Shown: one piece after another, positions 13,350 to 23,347 of the stretch
Position numbering within the stretch: position 1 is the first letter of the stretch
Layout of the letters: every line of letters starts with the position of its first letter
From: Mytilus galloprovincialis
Lineage: Eukaryota; Mollusca; Bivalvia; Mytilida; Mytilidae
Assembly: GCF_965363235.1 (NCBI RefSeq)
Contig: NC_134846.1
Location: forward strand, 76,668,724-76,732,723
DNA: 64,000 nt
Reading direction: 5' to 3'
The notes under the pieces: generated by a model
The model's input: the letters and a program-made list of their open reading frames with translations, nothing else
Databases searched by the model: none
Told to the model about the DNA's origin: nothing
Made by a program: the position numbers and the translations under genes

Positions 13350-15187
13350 TATACGACCGCAAAAATTTTAATTTTTCGTCGTATATTGCTATCACGTTGG
13401 CGTCGTCGTCGTCCAAATACTTTTAGTTTTCGCACTCTAACTTTAGTAAAAGTGAATAGAAATCTATGAAATTTTAACACAAGGTTTATGACCATAAAAG
13501 GAAGGTTGGGATTGATTTTGGGAGTTTTGGTCCTAACATTTTAGGAATTAGGGGCCAAAAACGGCCCAAATAAGCATTTTCTTGGTTTTCGCACTATAAC
13601 TTTAGTTTAAGTAAATAGAAATCTATGAAATTTGAACACAAGGTTTATGACCACAAAAGGAAGGTTGGGATTGATTTTGGGTGTTTTGGTTCCAACAGTT
13701 TAGGAATAAGGGGCCAAAAAAGGGCCCAAATAAGCATTATTCTTGGTTTTCGCACAATAACTTTAGTATAAGTAAATAGAAATCAATGAAAATAAAACAC
13801 AAGGTTTATGACCACAAAAGGAAGGTTGGGATTGATTTTAGGAGTTGAGGTCCCAACAGTTTTGGAATAAGGGGCCAAAAAGGGGCCCAAATAAGCATTA
13901 TTCTTGGTTTTCGCACCATAACTTCAGTATAAGTAAATAGAAATCTATGAAATTTTAAACACAAGGTTTGTGACCATAAAAGGAAGGTTGGGTTTGATTT
14001 TGGGAGTTTTGGTCCCAACAGTTTAGGAATAAGGGGCCCAAAGGGTCCAAAATTGAACTTTGTTTGATTTTAACAAAAATTGAATCCTTGGGGTTCTTTG
14101 CTATGCTGAATCTAAAAATGTACTTAGATTTTTGATTATTGGCCCAGTTTTCAAGTTGGTCCAAATCGGGGTCCAAAATTAAACTTTGTTTGATTTCATC
14201 AAAAATTGAATAATTGGGGTTCTTTGATATGCCAAATCTTACTGTGTATGTAGATTCTTAATTTTTGGTCCCATTTTCAAATTGGTCTACATTAAAGTCA
14301 AAAGGGTCCAAAATTAAACTAAGTTTGATTTTAACAAAAATTGAATTCTTGGGCTTTTTTGATATGCTGAATCTAAACATGTACTTAGATTTTTGATTAT
14401 GGGCCCAGTTTTCAAGTTGGTTCAAATCAGGATCCAAAATTATTATATTAAGTATTGTGCAATAGCAAGAAATTTTCAATTGCACAGTATTCAGCAATAG
14501 CAAGAAATCTTCAATTGCACAGTATTGTACAATAACAAGAAATTTTCAATTGCACAGTATTGCGCAATAGCAAGAAATCTTCAATTGCACAGTATTGCGC
14601 AATAGCAAGAAATATCTAATTGCACAATATTGTGCAATAGCAAGAAATTTTTAATTGGAGTTATCTTTCTTTGTCCAGAATAGTAGTTGAATCAACTTAA
14701 ATTATTGTTTTATACAATATACAATGTATATTCACTTTTACTACCAACTGATAAATTAAAACAATCTTTACCATTCAGTGATAACAAGCACTTTTTTTTA
14801 CATTTTAATATTTTATGATGTATTTAAATGAGTAGTTATTGTTGCAAACTCCATTAGAAATTTGAATTGAGATCAGTTTTGAAATAAGGGAAAGGGGCAT
14901 GTGAAAAAAAAATGGGTGGGGGTGTTCAATTTTTCTCATTTCAGATTTCATAAATAAAAAGAAAATTTGTTCAAACATTTTTTTGAGAGGATTAATATTC
15001 AACAGCATAGTGAATTGCTCAAAGGCAAAAAAAATATTTTAAGTTCATTAGACCACATTCATTCTGTGTCAGAAACCTATGCTGTGTCAACTATTTCAGC
15101 ACAATCCAAATTTAGAGCTGAATCCAGCTTGAATGTTGTGTCCATACTTGCCCCAACCATTCAGAGTTCAACCTCTGCGGTCGTATA
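13350..15187 (+). mobile_element. Composite pearl-like element, TATACGACCGCA ends
   Basis: Perfect 12-bp inverted ends (TATACGACCGCA at 13350, TGCGGTCGTATA ending at 15187) bound an ordered set of tandem blocks. A GTCGTC tract near 13400 comes first. Four ~160-bp units follow, with the marker TTCGCAC at 13429, 13589, 13749 and 13911. Then come about three units of ~140 bp starting GGGTCCAAAATT, then six ~35-bp units (14455-14655) and a unique tail. Small frames on the - strand come from the repeats and are not genes. The architecture matches the elements at 1885 and 10701, with unrelated core sequence. Confidence 0.6.
14455..14655. repeat. 35-bp minisatellite with palindromic junctions
   Basis: Six copies of CAATAGCAAGAAATNTTCAA begin near 14460, 14494, 14530, 14565, 14600 and 14635. 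ATTGCACAATATTGTGCAAT (14619-14638) is a perfect 20-bp palindrome spanning one junction; the other junctions are near-palindromes. Confidence 0.8.
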
Positions 15188-18100
15188 AAGCTGCGCCCTG
15201 CGGAGCATCTGGTTCCTACATGTTCACACTAACATATATTCCTTCCTAAAAATATGCACTCCGTCCATCAATAAGGAGAAAATAAATCCAACTGAAGACA
15301 AAATAAACAAATATTCTTCAGACAATTTCAACACATGGTTTGATAAAATCCAGTTGTTATGACTACTGTAAAATATTTATTTTTTTGAATGTTTAATCTT
15401 GTGAAATATAAAGCAAACCGTTTTGGGTGACAAACACTTATTACACAACACTGCACCTGTTATAACACAGAAAATTTGAAGATTGATCTATTCTTATGAA
15501 CGATGTGATATTGAGAACAGGTAGATTACATTGTACCTAAGGGATAAAAGATAATGGCCTTGCAAACATAAACCGTCGTCTAAAAAGGCCTTATCTTGAT
15601 CTGAACAATCATATAAAGTCCATTAATATTTTTGATGTCTCCTTCCACCAAGGCCAATGATTGTAACTTCAAACATTGAGTTTATGGTAAATATGAATTC
15701 ATATTTTCTATCTCTAAGACAAAACATTGAATATATGTACCTAAAATTGATTTGATAAAAGTTTTTAACCTGGTATAAAGACTCACTTTATGTCTTCTAT
15801 GTAATGTTTTGTGGACTTCTTTGTCGCTGTGTATTTTTCAGAAGGTTCCCATGGTATCTTCTGCTATTTTCATGTAAAAGCTATGAATCACATTGAATTA
15901 TATGATATTTGATTCAACATTTTATGTATATAACAACAAAACAATTCAGTGTTACAGCAAGTTATAGCTATACTGCAAGCTTTGCAGTTGTTAGGTATTG
16001 GGTATTCACAAATAACACATTCTTCTATGATAAATTTAAAGGAAAAAGCACCAGATTATATCTGAAATAATTTTAAAAGTGTATCTAATTTAAGTCCTGC
16101 TTATATGTTGATGATATTTTTTTTTGTATTTCAACATACAATGTTTTCAATAATTTGCTTTCTTATAGTATGTAAGATCAAAAAGAAATAATGTATATTT
16201 TCTATAGATAGTTTGCTTCTATACACATAGTATGGACTTGTATATAGGTATAGTGTATATTAATATGGAAGAACAATAATAAATACTAAAGTAATATGCC
16301 ATCTCAAATTCTCAATTTACCATTTACAAGTTCATACACAATAAGAATAACACATTATATTTGAGCTGATATTTCAGTGAATAGTACAGATATCTTCTTA
16401 ATTAAATTTCTCTGTAATGAAAGTAATAAAGAATTAAGTGCTTCAGTCGGACATAAGTAATATTTTTCTAAGAAGTTCAAAGAGAGATGCTGAAATACAC
16501 CTAAACCTGTTTAATAAATTCTCTAATTGATTTTCTGGTGAGAATATAATTTTATGACAACAATGTATTTTTTTGTAAACTACATATTCATCTATATATA
16601 TTATTTTCTGACAGCAATAGATATAGGAAGATGTGGTGTGAGTGCCAAATGCATTTTTTGTAAACTACTTATCAACCTATATTGTTTCTAGTCAGAATAA
16701 ACATTTATTTATCACATCTATCACATGTGAAATGTTTCCCAGTATATCAAAAGAAGTTTTACCTTGTGTCCTTGAGAAAGCCTTATTATTAATAAACAAA
16801 CAAGTGGGAGGTTTGCTGTGTACTGTAGGTAATACTGTATACTGACTAACAATTAAAAAGTCTAATTAAAAGTAACAAAATAACTGAGGATTGGAAAAAA
16901 AAATTGGACCTATGTTTTCATGTCAATCTCCAAATTCATTCATTTCCCCAATTAGGTTGTTTTCAAATCAGCATTGACAAATAGTAGTGATTATAGTACA
17001 GTTCACCCTCATACTGTCACAGTACAAGGTTGTTCATAATTTTGATTTAATGTTAGATTTTTTAGCACTGCATTTGATAGGTATATCTGGACTTTTTTTT
17101 CAAAAAAAAGAAAGAGACACTAAAAAGGTTTGTCAAAGTTGGGACAAATGGTTTAAAGATACATGTATTATACTTTTAATGCAAAGGAATACACACCTTG
17201 GTCATAAAAGTAAAGAAAAAAAGAAAAAAGTTCATTGATTTGTGTTCATATTCATTTCTGTATTATTTGATATCTATTACTGTGTTAACATGCTTAAGAT
17301 TGAATGATTTATGTCTTAACTTATTGATATGTGTGAGATGTGTGTGTTGTATATGTTTGAATGTTTAAGTATTTGTGTACGGAGTATGAAAATTCTTACT
17401 TTTCCATCTGTGATATTATGTATATTGTTATATGAATATTAAGAATAAAGCTTTAGAAACCATGAATGAATTATCTTTGTAAACTGACTGAAGGTACTCC
17501 AAACAACTTGAAAAGCAAACATTAATGTCTTCCAATTTCAACAATTCTCCATACTAATTAATATAAACATTTACTTTTGAGAGATTTATCTTTTTTTTTC
17601 AGTAATCTCAATGGTGTAATGCATATATGATGAAATTTAAATTGCAACTCTTAACGTGTAGGCTGTACAAAAGTTTCATAGTCAGTGGATCATAACTGAA
17701 GGGACAGGGCTAAGTTATGTTCCTATGCTAGTACAACTGCACACCAAAGACAATTAATTAATATGGCTTGTGAATCTATCTGCTTTTATCAAAGGTAGAT
17801 AATTCAAATGCAAAATATTGACTGAATTTGTTCCATTGCTTGATGCAATGGATCAAACACTGTAAATGAAAGCATTCTTTGCAGTCACTTCGATTTGTTA
17901 TTTTTCTGGTAATGGCAAGGGAAAACATTTTTAATGAGCAAAGCTTAAATACCCCACGCTCTTCATATGATTTGGAAGTTCTAATAATGAACAATTGGCG
18001 TATATCTTATTCTGTTTACATTTAGGGGTTACTTAAAATCATATTAGGTTCCATTATTTCGGTCAACAATTCGTGATGTAGACCGTAAAACATATGTAGT

Positions 18101-18190
18101 GTCCGTTTTACTCTGTTGGGGTAAGCTTTATACAGTATGAACATGTATCAACTGTAATATGAAAACACCATAGAGAGAGGGTATATAAAA
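15188..18190. other. Intergenic stretch, no gene seen
   Basis: AT-rich sequence between the composite element and the first cassette relic. No exon-like segment, conserved motif or clear repeat was recognised. An AATAAA at about 17443 and scattered short frames have no support. Confidence 0.4.
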
Positions 18191-18437
18191 AAGAAGATGT
18201 GGTATGATTGCCAATGAGACAGCTATCGACAAAAGACCAAAATGACACAGACATTAACAACTATAGGTCACTGTACGGCCTTCAACAATGAGCAAAGCCC
18301 ATACCGCATAGTGAGCTATAAAAGGCCCCGATAAGACAATGTAAAACTAACGGCCTTATTTATGTAAAAAAATGAACACAAAACAAATATGTAACACATA
18401 AACAAACGACAACCACTGAATTACAGGCTCCTGATGT
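18191..18437 (+). repeat. Dispersed SINE-like repeat copy
   Basis: Full-looking copy of the AAGAAGATGTGGTATGATTG family, including the ACGGCCTTCAACAATGAGCA and GGCTCCTGA parts. It sits just upstream of the exon-10 relic of the first NPL copy, in what would have been intron 9. Confidence 0.7.
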
Positions 18438-18676
18438 TACTTCAAATGATATTTACTTTTTGACAACTTGAAGGTTGAATCATAACGTTTGTTATAGATT
18501 CAAGATAAAGATGAAATACATAGATTAAAGTTTGAAATCCTCTATCTGTGTCAACATCGAGGAAAAAATCGATATAAAGAGACCCTCTAGTTTTGGTAGT
18601 ATCATGAATTGTGATGCATGTGTAAAATTAACAAATATAGTTTACCAGTAAATACATTTATAATCTAGAGTTATAG

Positions 18677-19600
18677 TGTCAAACACATGCAATCAACATA
18701 GTACTAGCAGGTTGATTAGTAAATAGTTATCAAAGATACCAGGCTTATGATTTGATTCAAATACTCATCAGTGACCTTGTGGTCCTATTGAACTTTAGGC
18801 ACGACTATTGTACTCCGACTCAGTGATCACCAATGAAAATACTTGATATGGTGCTTCGAGCACAAGTTGTACTACAAGTATTGGGCAACATTCTATGACA
18901 AAAAGACAAAATTTGCAGAATTTGGGGGAAATCAAGAGCAAAAAGATTGAGAGTTTTACCATTCAACACATTAAATTGACAAGCATTTGCAATACCGAAT
19001 GTCGTGTTATTTTAGTACAATATTACCAATTTAATGTATACTGTTTGAAAGACGAATTGTTTATCTAAAAAAGCATTACGTATTTGAGGAAAATCGCTAT
19101 TATTGCATCTCTATATGTAAAAAACACAGAAAATATGTATAAAAACCCAATTGTAATTGAATTTATGAATAATTTTATTGGCAGTTTTCTAAAATATTTT
19201 AAGATTACTTATTATTCATAATTATTTTAATATTACTTGAGAGAAATGTGTATAAAAAAGAAAAATAATTATACAACCTCCTACGATGATGTAGGTGTTT
19301 TTTTACGTATTTTATTTGTTTTAAATTATTCTGTCTTTTTTAAACTATTAATGTCAAAGTAAAGCAATCCATTTATTCTATTTACCACTATTTACATTTT
19401 TGTTTGTTTTCTGCAAGAGTTACTGAAAAACTGTAATGTCATAGGTGCAGGCGTAACTGATTCAAAAGCAATGTTTAACATGGTTTCTGGACCTAACGTG
19501 TGCCTGTACGCCTCCCACTCAACGATTTATCTCATTAACCAAAAAAAAAAAAAACAAATGAAGGAACAAGTTGAAGATGGAATTTGAATCTTTAAATATT
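18677..19600 (+). pseudogene. NPL-like gene relic, cassette 1 (last two exons)
   Basis: Two eroded exons lie in the same order and at nearly the same spacing as exons 10 and 11 of the intact gene. 18677-18716 matches exon 10 (TGTCAA, then AATCAACA), preceded by TTATAG; its donor GT has become AT. From 19445, after ATAG, the sequence reads GAGVTDSKAMFNMVSG, like GAGINVAKAMFNIVSG of the intact last exon. It then runs into an oligo-A tract and loses the frame before the usual C-terminus. Exons 1-9 were not found upstream. It is a dead third copy, the most decayed of the three. Confidence 0.75.
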
Positions 19601-19744
19601 ATAGGGAAGATATTCAAACATAAAAGGCATGCTAAAATATAATGGTTTCAATTAACTGTCGATAGAATCTAAGCATAGCATACAGAGATAATGTATGTAT
19701 TTAAAATATTTTTTTTGTATGCAGTTGGAATTTGAACAAACTTT

Positions 19745-19965
19745 TTTTAACTAGCCCAATCGGGTGTCTCTTGGTAAAACAAGCTATGTGCATCATTACC
19801 TTAATTCACATTGAATATAACATACCAAAGTGATGCTTTGGATAATTAATAATATTCTGTTGGTGGTATGAATTCGGGTGCAATTTCAAATCACCTCAAA
19901 TTGGTTTTACCTCTGGCAAAATGGTTGAAAGCACATAATGTACCGATATTGTTTTCTCAACGATG
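19745..19965 (-). pseudogene. GPCR relic, cassette 1
   Basis: This fragment aligns by eye with the TM4-TM5 part of the intact receptor at about 44540-44750 (shared GTGTCT..TGGT, GCATCATTACNT, CACATTGAA, GGTGGNATG.A.CGGGT and ATNGTTGAAAGCACA). It lies on the opposite strand just past the NPL relic, as in the other two cassettes. No usable reading frame remains. Confidence 0.65.
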
Positions 19966-20368
19966 TTATCACCAACCCAGTAGTCAGCACTTTTGTGTTG
20001 ATGAAGTGTTCGGCCTGATGGTCTTTCATGAATCCTGGCATACAACAGATTATTAATCCTGGTAATGAAATTATTTAATTGGTTTCCAACAGTCGCACAC
20101 CATGAAATCAACAAACTTTAGCTGTTTACACGAATCGAATGACACTATGTACATAACCAAGTGCAGATTAAATAATTATATTCTCAAATGAACAAAAGAT
20201 ATAAGAAAATCAAACAAAGACAAAAAAATATATGGTGCCAACTTGTTTGATTACTTACCAGTCCATTATTACCATTCCTGTTCCCAGCTGTTAGCAGAAA
20301 AAATCAGTTCTGTTTCAAGTTGTCCTATTTACAAAAAGTTATCAAAGGTACCAGGATTACAATTTAGC

Positions 20369-20505
20369 ACGTCAGACGCGCGCCTCGCCTACATAAGACT
20401 CATCAGTGACGCTCATATCAAAATATTTATAAAGCCAAACAAGTACAAAGCTGAAGAGTACTGAGGATCCAAAATTCCAAAAAGTTGTGCCAAATACGGC
20501 ATATA
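20369..20505 (-). repeat. Retrozyme-type repeat fragment with dead hammerhead
   Basis: The 3' part of the hammerhead repeat, on the - strand. The hammerhead segment is 20369-20412: CUGATGA and stem II are kept, but the GAA box reads GAG, so the core is broken. It faces the + strand array starting at 20803, giving an inverted pair about 300 bp apart. Confidence 0.7.
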
Positions 20506-20904
20506 TATATATTTAGATAAATCTATTGAACTGTGTACAACAGTTATTAAAAAAATCCATAAAAAAGAAACTGCAGGAAATATCAATATGACCGCTAAGA
20601 CGTGTGTAAGATTATAATTTTGAAATGATTTTCCAAGGAAATCTCTTATAACAGTATAACAGACCAAATAATCTGTACATGTGTGTTTTTTGTATGAAAC
20701 ATCAATTTCTGTCAGTTTAAGTTTGCCGTATCTTTTGAATCCAAAACAAGAGTTGAAAATGCGAAAAAATATGACAAACGCTATCAGACTATATACCTCA
20801 GGCATAGATTGCCTCAGCTGTATTTGGCAAAACTTTTAAGTATTTTGGTCCTCAATGTTCTTCAACTTCGTAGTTTATTTGGCCTTTTTAACTTTTTGGT
20901 TCGA

Positions 20905-20948
20905 GCGTCACTGATGAGTCTTTTGTAGACGAAACGAGCGTCTGGTGT
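20905..20948 (+). ncRNA. Hammerhead ribozyme, copy 1
   Basis: Stem I 5' strand GCGUCA; core CUGAUGA; stem II GUCU-UUUGU-AGAC; GAA; stem III AC-GAGC-GU; C17 (20942); stem I 3' strand UGGUGU. All six stem I positions pair, counting G.U. Every invariant core base is present. The predicted cut follows GUC at 20942. Stem III is only two pairs, as in minimal and dimer-forming hammerheads. Confidence 0.82.
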
Positions 20949-21267
20949 ATATACAAAATTTAGTCCTGGTATCTATGATGAGTTTTATTACAACCACTGG
21001 GTCGATGCCACTGCTGGTGGAGATTTATTTTCCCGAGGGTATCACAAGCCCAGTAGTCAGCACTTTTTGTGCTGACATGAATTATCATTGATATGGTTAT
21101 ATTTATAAATTAACTGTTAACAAAATTTTGAATTTTTGAAATACTAAGACTCTTCTACCTCTGGCATAGATTGCCTTACCTGTATTTGGCAAAACTTTTA
21201 AGTATTTTGGTCCTCAATGCTCTTCAACTTCGTAGTTTATTTGGCCTTTTTAACTTTTTGGATTCGA

Positions 21268-21311
21268 TCGTCACTGATGAGTCTTTTGTAGACGAAACGC
21301 GCGTCTGGCGT
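21268..21311 (+). ncRNA. Hammerhead ribozyme, copy 2
   Basis: Same core as copy 1, with stem III ACGCGCGU, a self-complementary 8-mer that would let two molecules pair. Stem I is CGUCA/UGGCG (five pairs). The predicted cut is after 21305, 363 bases from that of copy 1. Confidence 0.82.
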
Positions 21312-21629
21312 ATATACAAAATTTAGTCCTCAATCTATGATGAGTTTATTAACAACCACTGGGTCGATGCCACTGCTGGTGGAGATTTATTTCCCCGAGG
21401 GTATCAGCAACCCAGTAGTCAGCACTTTTTTGTGCTGACATGAATTATCATTGATATGGTTATATTTATAAATTAACTGTTAACAAAATTTTGAATTTTT
21501 GAAATACTTAGGCTTTTCTACCTCAGACATAGATTGCCTTAGCTGTATTTGGCAAAACATTTAGGTATTTTGGTCCTCAATGCTCTTCAACTTCATAGTT
21601 TATTTGGCCTTTAAACTTTTTGGATTCGA

Positions 21630-21673
21630 GCGTCACTGATGAGTCTTTTGTAGACGAAACGCGCGTCTGGCGT
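21630..21673 (+). ncRNA. Hammerhead ribozyme, copy 3
   Basis: GCGUCA-CUGAUGA-GUCUUUUGUAGAC-GAA-ACGCGCGU-C-UGGCGU. All invariant bases and all six stem I pairs are present. The predicted cut is after 21667, 362 bases from copy 2. It is the cleanest copy in the window. Confidence 0.85.
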
Positions 21674-21712
21674 ATATACAAAATTTAGTCCTGGTATCTA
21701 TGATGAATTTAT

Positions 21713-23347
21713 ATATATCTAGATTTTTAACGAGGAAGAATGGCGAAAGATACAAAAGGACATTCACGATAATGCTGTTCCATATTATTTAATATTTTAT
21801 TCAATATAAATCAACACGGTGTGTAATATGCATGTACATTGGTTCCGATTCATTTGTCAAACTTACACACGACGCTTCGGAAAGACCATGATAATGATCC
21901 GTATCATGGGAGCTATAAACATAAAGGAAATTAATGGTCAACCAAATGCTAAATTCTGGTCATGCTAAATTCAAAAGTTCCTAAATACACTTTTTGAAAT
22001 TTTAATATTGAACTGCGTGTAAAAGATCAGTCCATCAACTGAAAAAATCAAAACTTAGATCGACATCGTTTGATAATTTGTCCAAAAAAAAAAAAAAAAA
22101 AAAAAACCAGACGAAAACTAAATTCAGCTGAGCCAGACACTTGTTTTGAATGGATCAATCAATTCGACCATTCTGTAACACACCAACGATTAGTATGAAA
22201 GTTTCAATCAAATAATTCAATTAATTACAGACAAAACAGTTTTACAACAACACCTACTATTAGATTTTTCTGCGCAAAAAAAATACTCTGCATTTCCACA
22301 TATTTTCAATAAACAGTGCTTGTCCTTTATTGATGATACAAGAAGACATTTAAAGGGGAAAAGATGCGGTACAGCTATTGAAGAGAACCTCCTTGGATAA
22401 TAATGTTAATTCATTGTTTTTGAAATATAATTCAATTTGCTATTATCTTTTTAATCATTGTTTTCACGAATCATATTTTATTATTGTTTTTCATATATGA
22501 AAAATTATATTCCATTATAGAATTGTTTTTGTACAATAGATATTTTTCATATATGTGACAATATTATTTGAATATGTTAATTCATGATTGTTCATATAAC
22601 TGAAATAGTTTTTAGATTTCAACTATTTTTTAGTTTGCATAATATCATATATGATAAATATATTCTATTTTAAAATTAATTATTTGTCATTCATACGTTG
22701 TAAATAGCATTAAACTATTAACATGTGTAAAATCTTAATTATAACAGCTAACTTGCTCATTTGAAGAAGAAGAATAATATTTCCTGTCTTCATTGGAACC
22801 CAATATACATGGTGAATGGTATTTCTATGCTAAACGAAAATATCAAATGATAGAAAGAATTGCAATAATTTTGTTTTGAAGAATTGACTGATAGAGGAGA
22901 AGAAATACATATAATATTTAAGCTGTCGAACTACTAAAATTCAAATTCGCAGATTTAGGAAATAGATTTATTGACAATTTAGTGTAGGAAAACAAAATAA
23001 GAAACCACTGATCGACGTGTAGCAGAGACTTTTAACTTTGGCGTAAAGTAAAACATCATACGACTACCATCACAAGTTATTTGATCAGACTTCAAAAGAT
23101 TTAATAGAATATTGTGAGGTTGCATGATAGCCAGTTTTTGAGAACGGATTATGGATAGAGGTAAAATGCCCTCTAATGTAATACCTTGATTTACCCCGAT
23201 ATCTCTCAACGGATAACATTCTACATCGTGTGTTATCTGTAATACTATTAATAAACTTGTCATAGGTATGTGATTATACATATATTAACTTTATTATCAG
23301 ATCCAACTAAAGTGGTGGTAATCAGGATTTGGAATTTGGACATAAAT
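21713..23347. other. Upstream region of the intact NPL-like gene
   Basis: AT-rich with a 20-base oligo-A run near 22085. A 100-codon frame on - (22979-23281) has no recognisable motif and is probably chance. The promoter of the NPL-like gene should lie here, but no TATA or initiator could be picked out with confidence. Confidence 0.35.

Larger units (their letters stand above)
20803..21712 (+). repeat. Tandem hammerhead-repeat array (retrozyme candidate)
   Basis: Two full units and flanking partial ones with a period of 362-363 bp. Each unit has a block GCCACTGCTGGTGG, a CCCGAGGGTATCA stretch, the hairpin GTCAGCAC..GTGCTGAC (21056-21076, 21418-21439), an AT-rich part, TTTGGCAAAAC, CTCTTCAACTTC and then a hammerhead core. 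The array begins inside a unit and ends about 40 bases after the third core at TGGTATCTATGATGA, the same 3' end as the array at 45735-46738. No protein is encoded. Arrays of this kind with intact hammerheads fit retrozymes, hammerhead-bearing non-autonomous retroelements reported from plants and animals including mussels. Confidence 0.8.

Noticed and set aside
13350..15187. CRISPR-like regular repeats (35-bp units)
   Set aside because: Units abut without distinct spacers and the context is eukaryotic; it is a minisatellite inside a mobile element.
20413..20805. 130-codon frame on - with hydrophobic stretches
   Set aside because: Starts in unique DNA and ends in the hammerhead repeat; AT-rich DNA readily gives hydrophobic frames. 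No splice context or family resemblance.
20905..20948. Alternative hammerhead fold using GUA after ACGC/GCGU as the cleavage site
   Set aside because: That fold leaves stem I with one pair. Using ACGCGCGU as stem III and GUC as the site gives 5-6 stem I pairs in the intact copies.
22979..23281. 100-codon frame on - upstream of the intact NPL-like gene
   Set aside because: No recognisable domain, no matching segment in cassette 3, no splice or promoter support.
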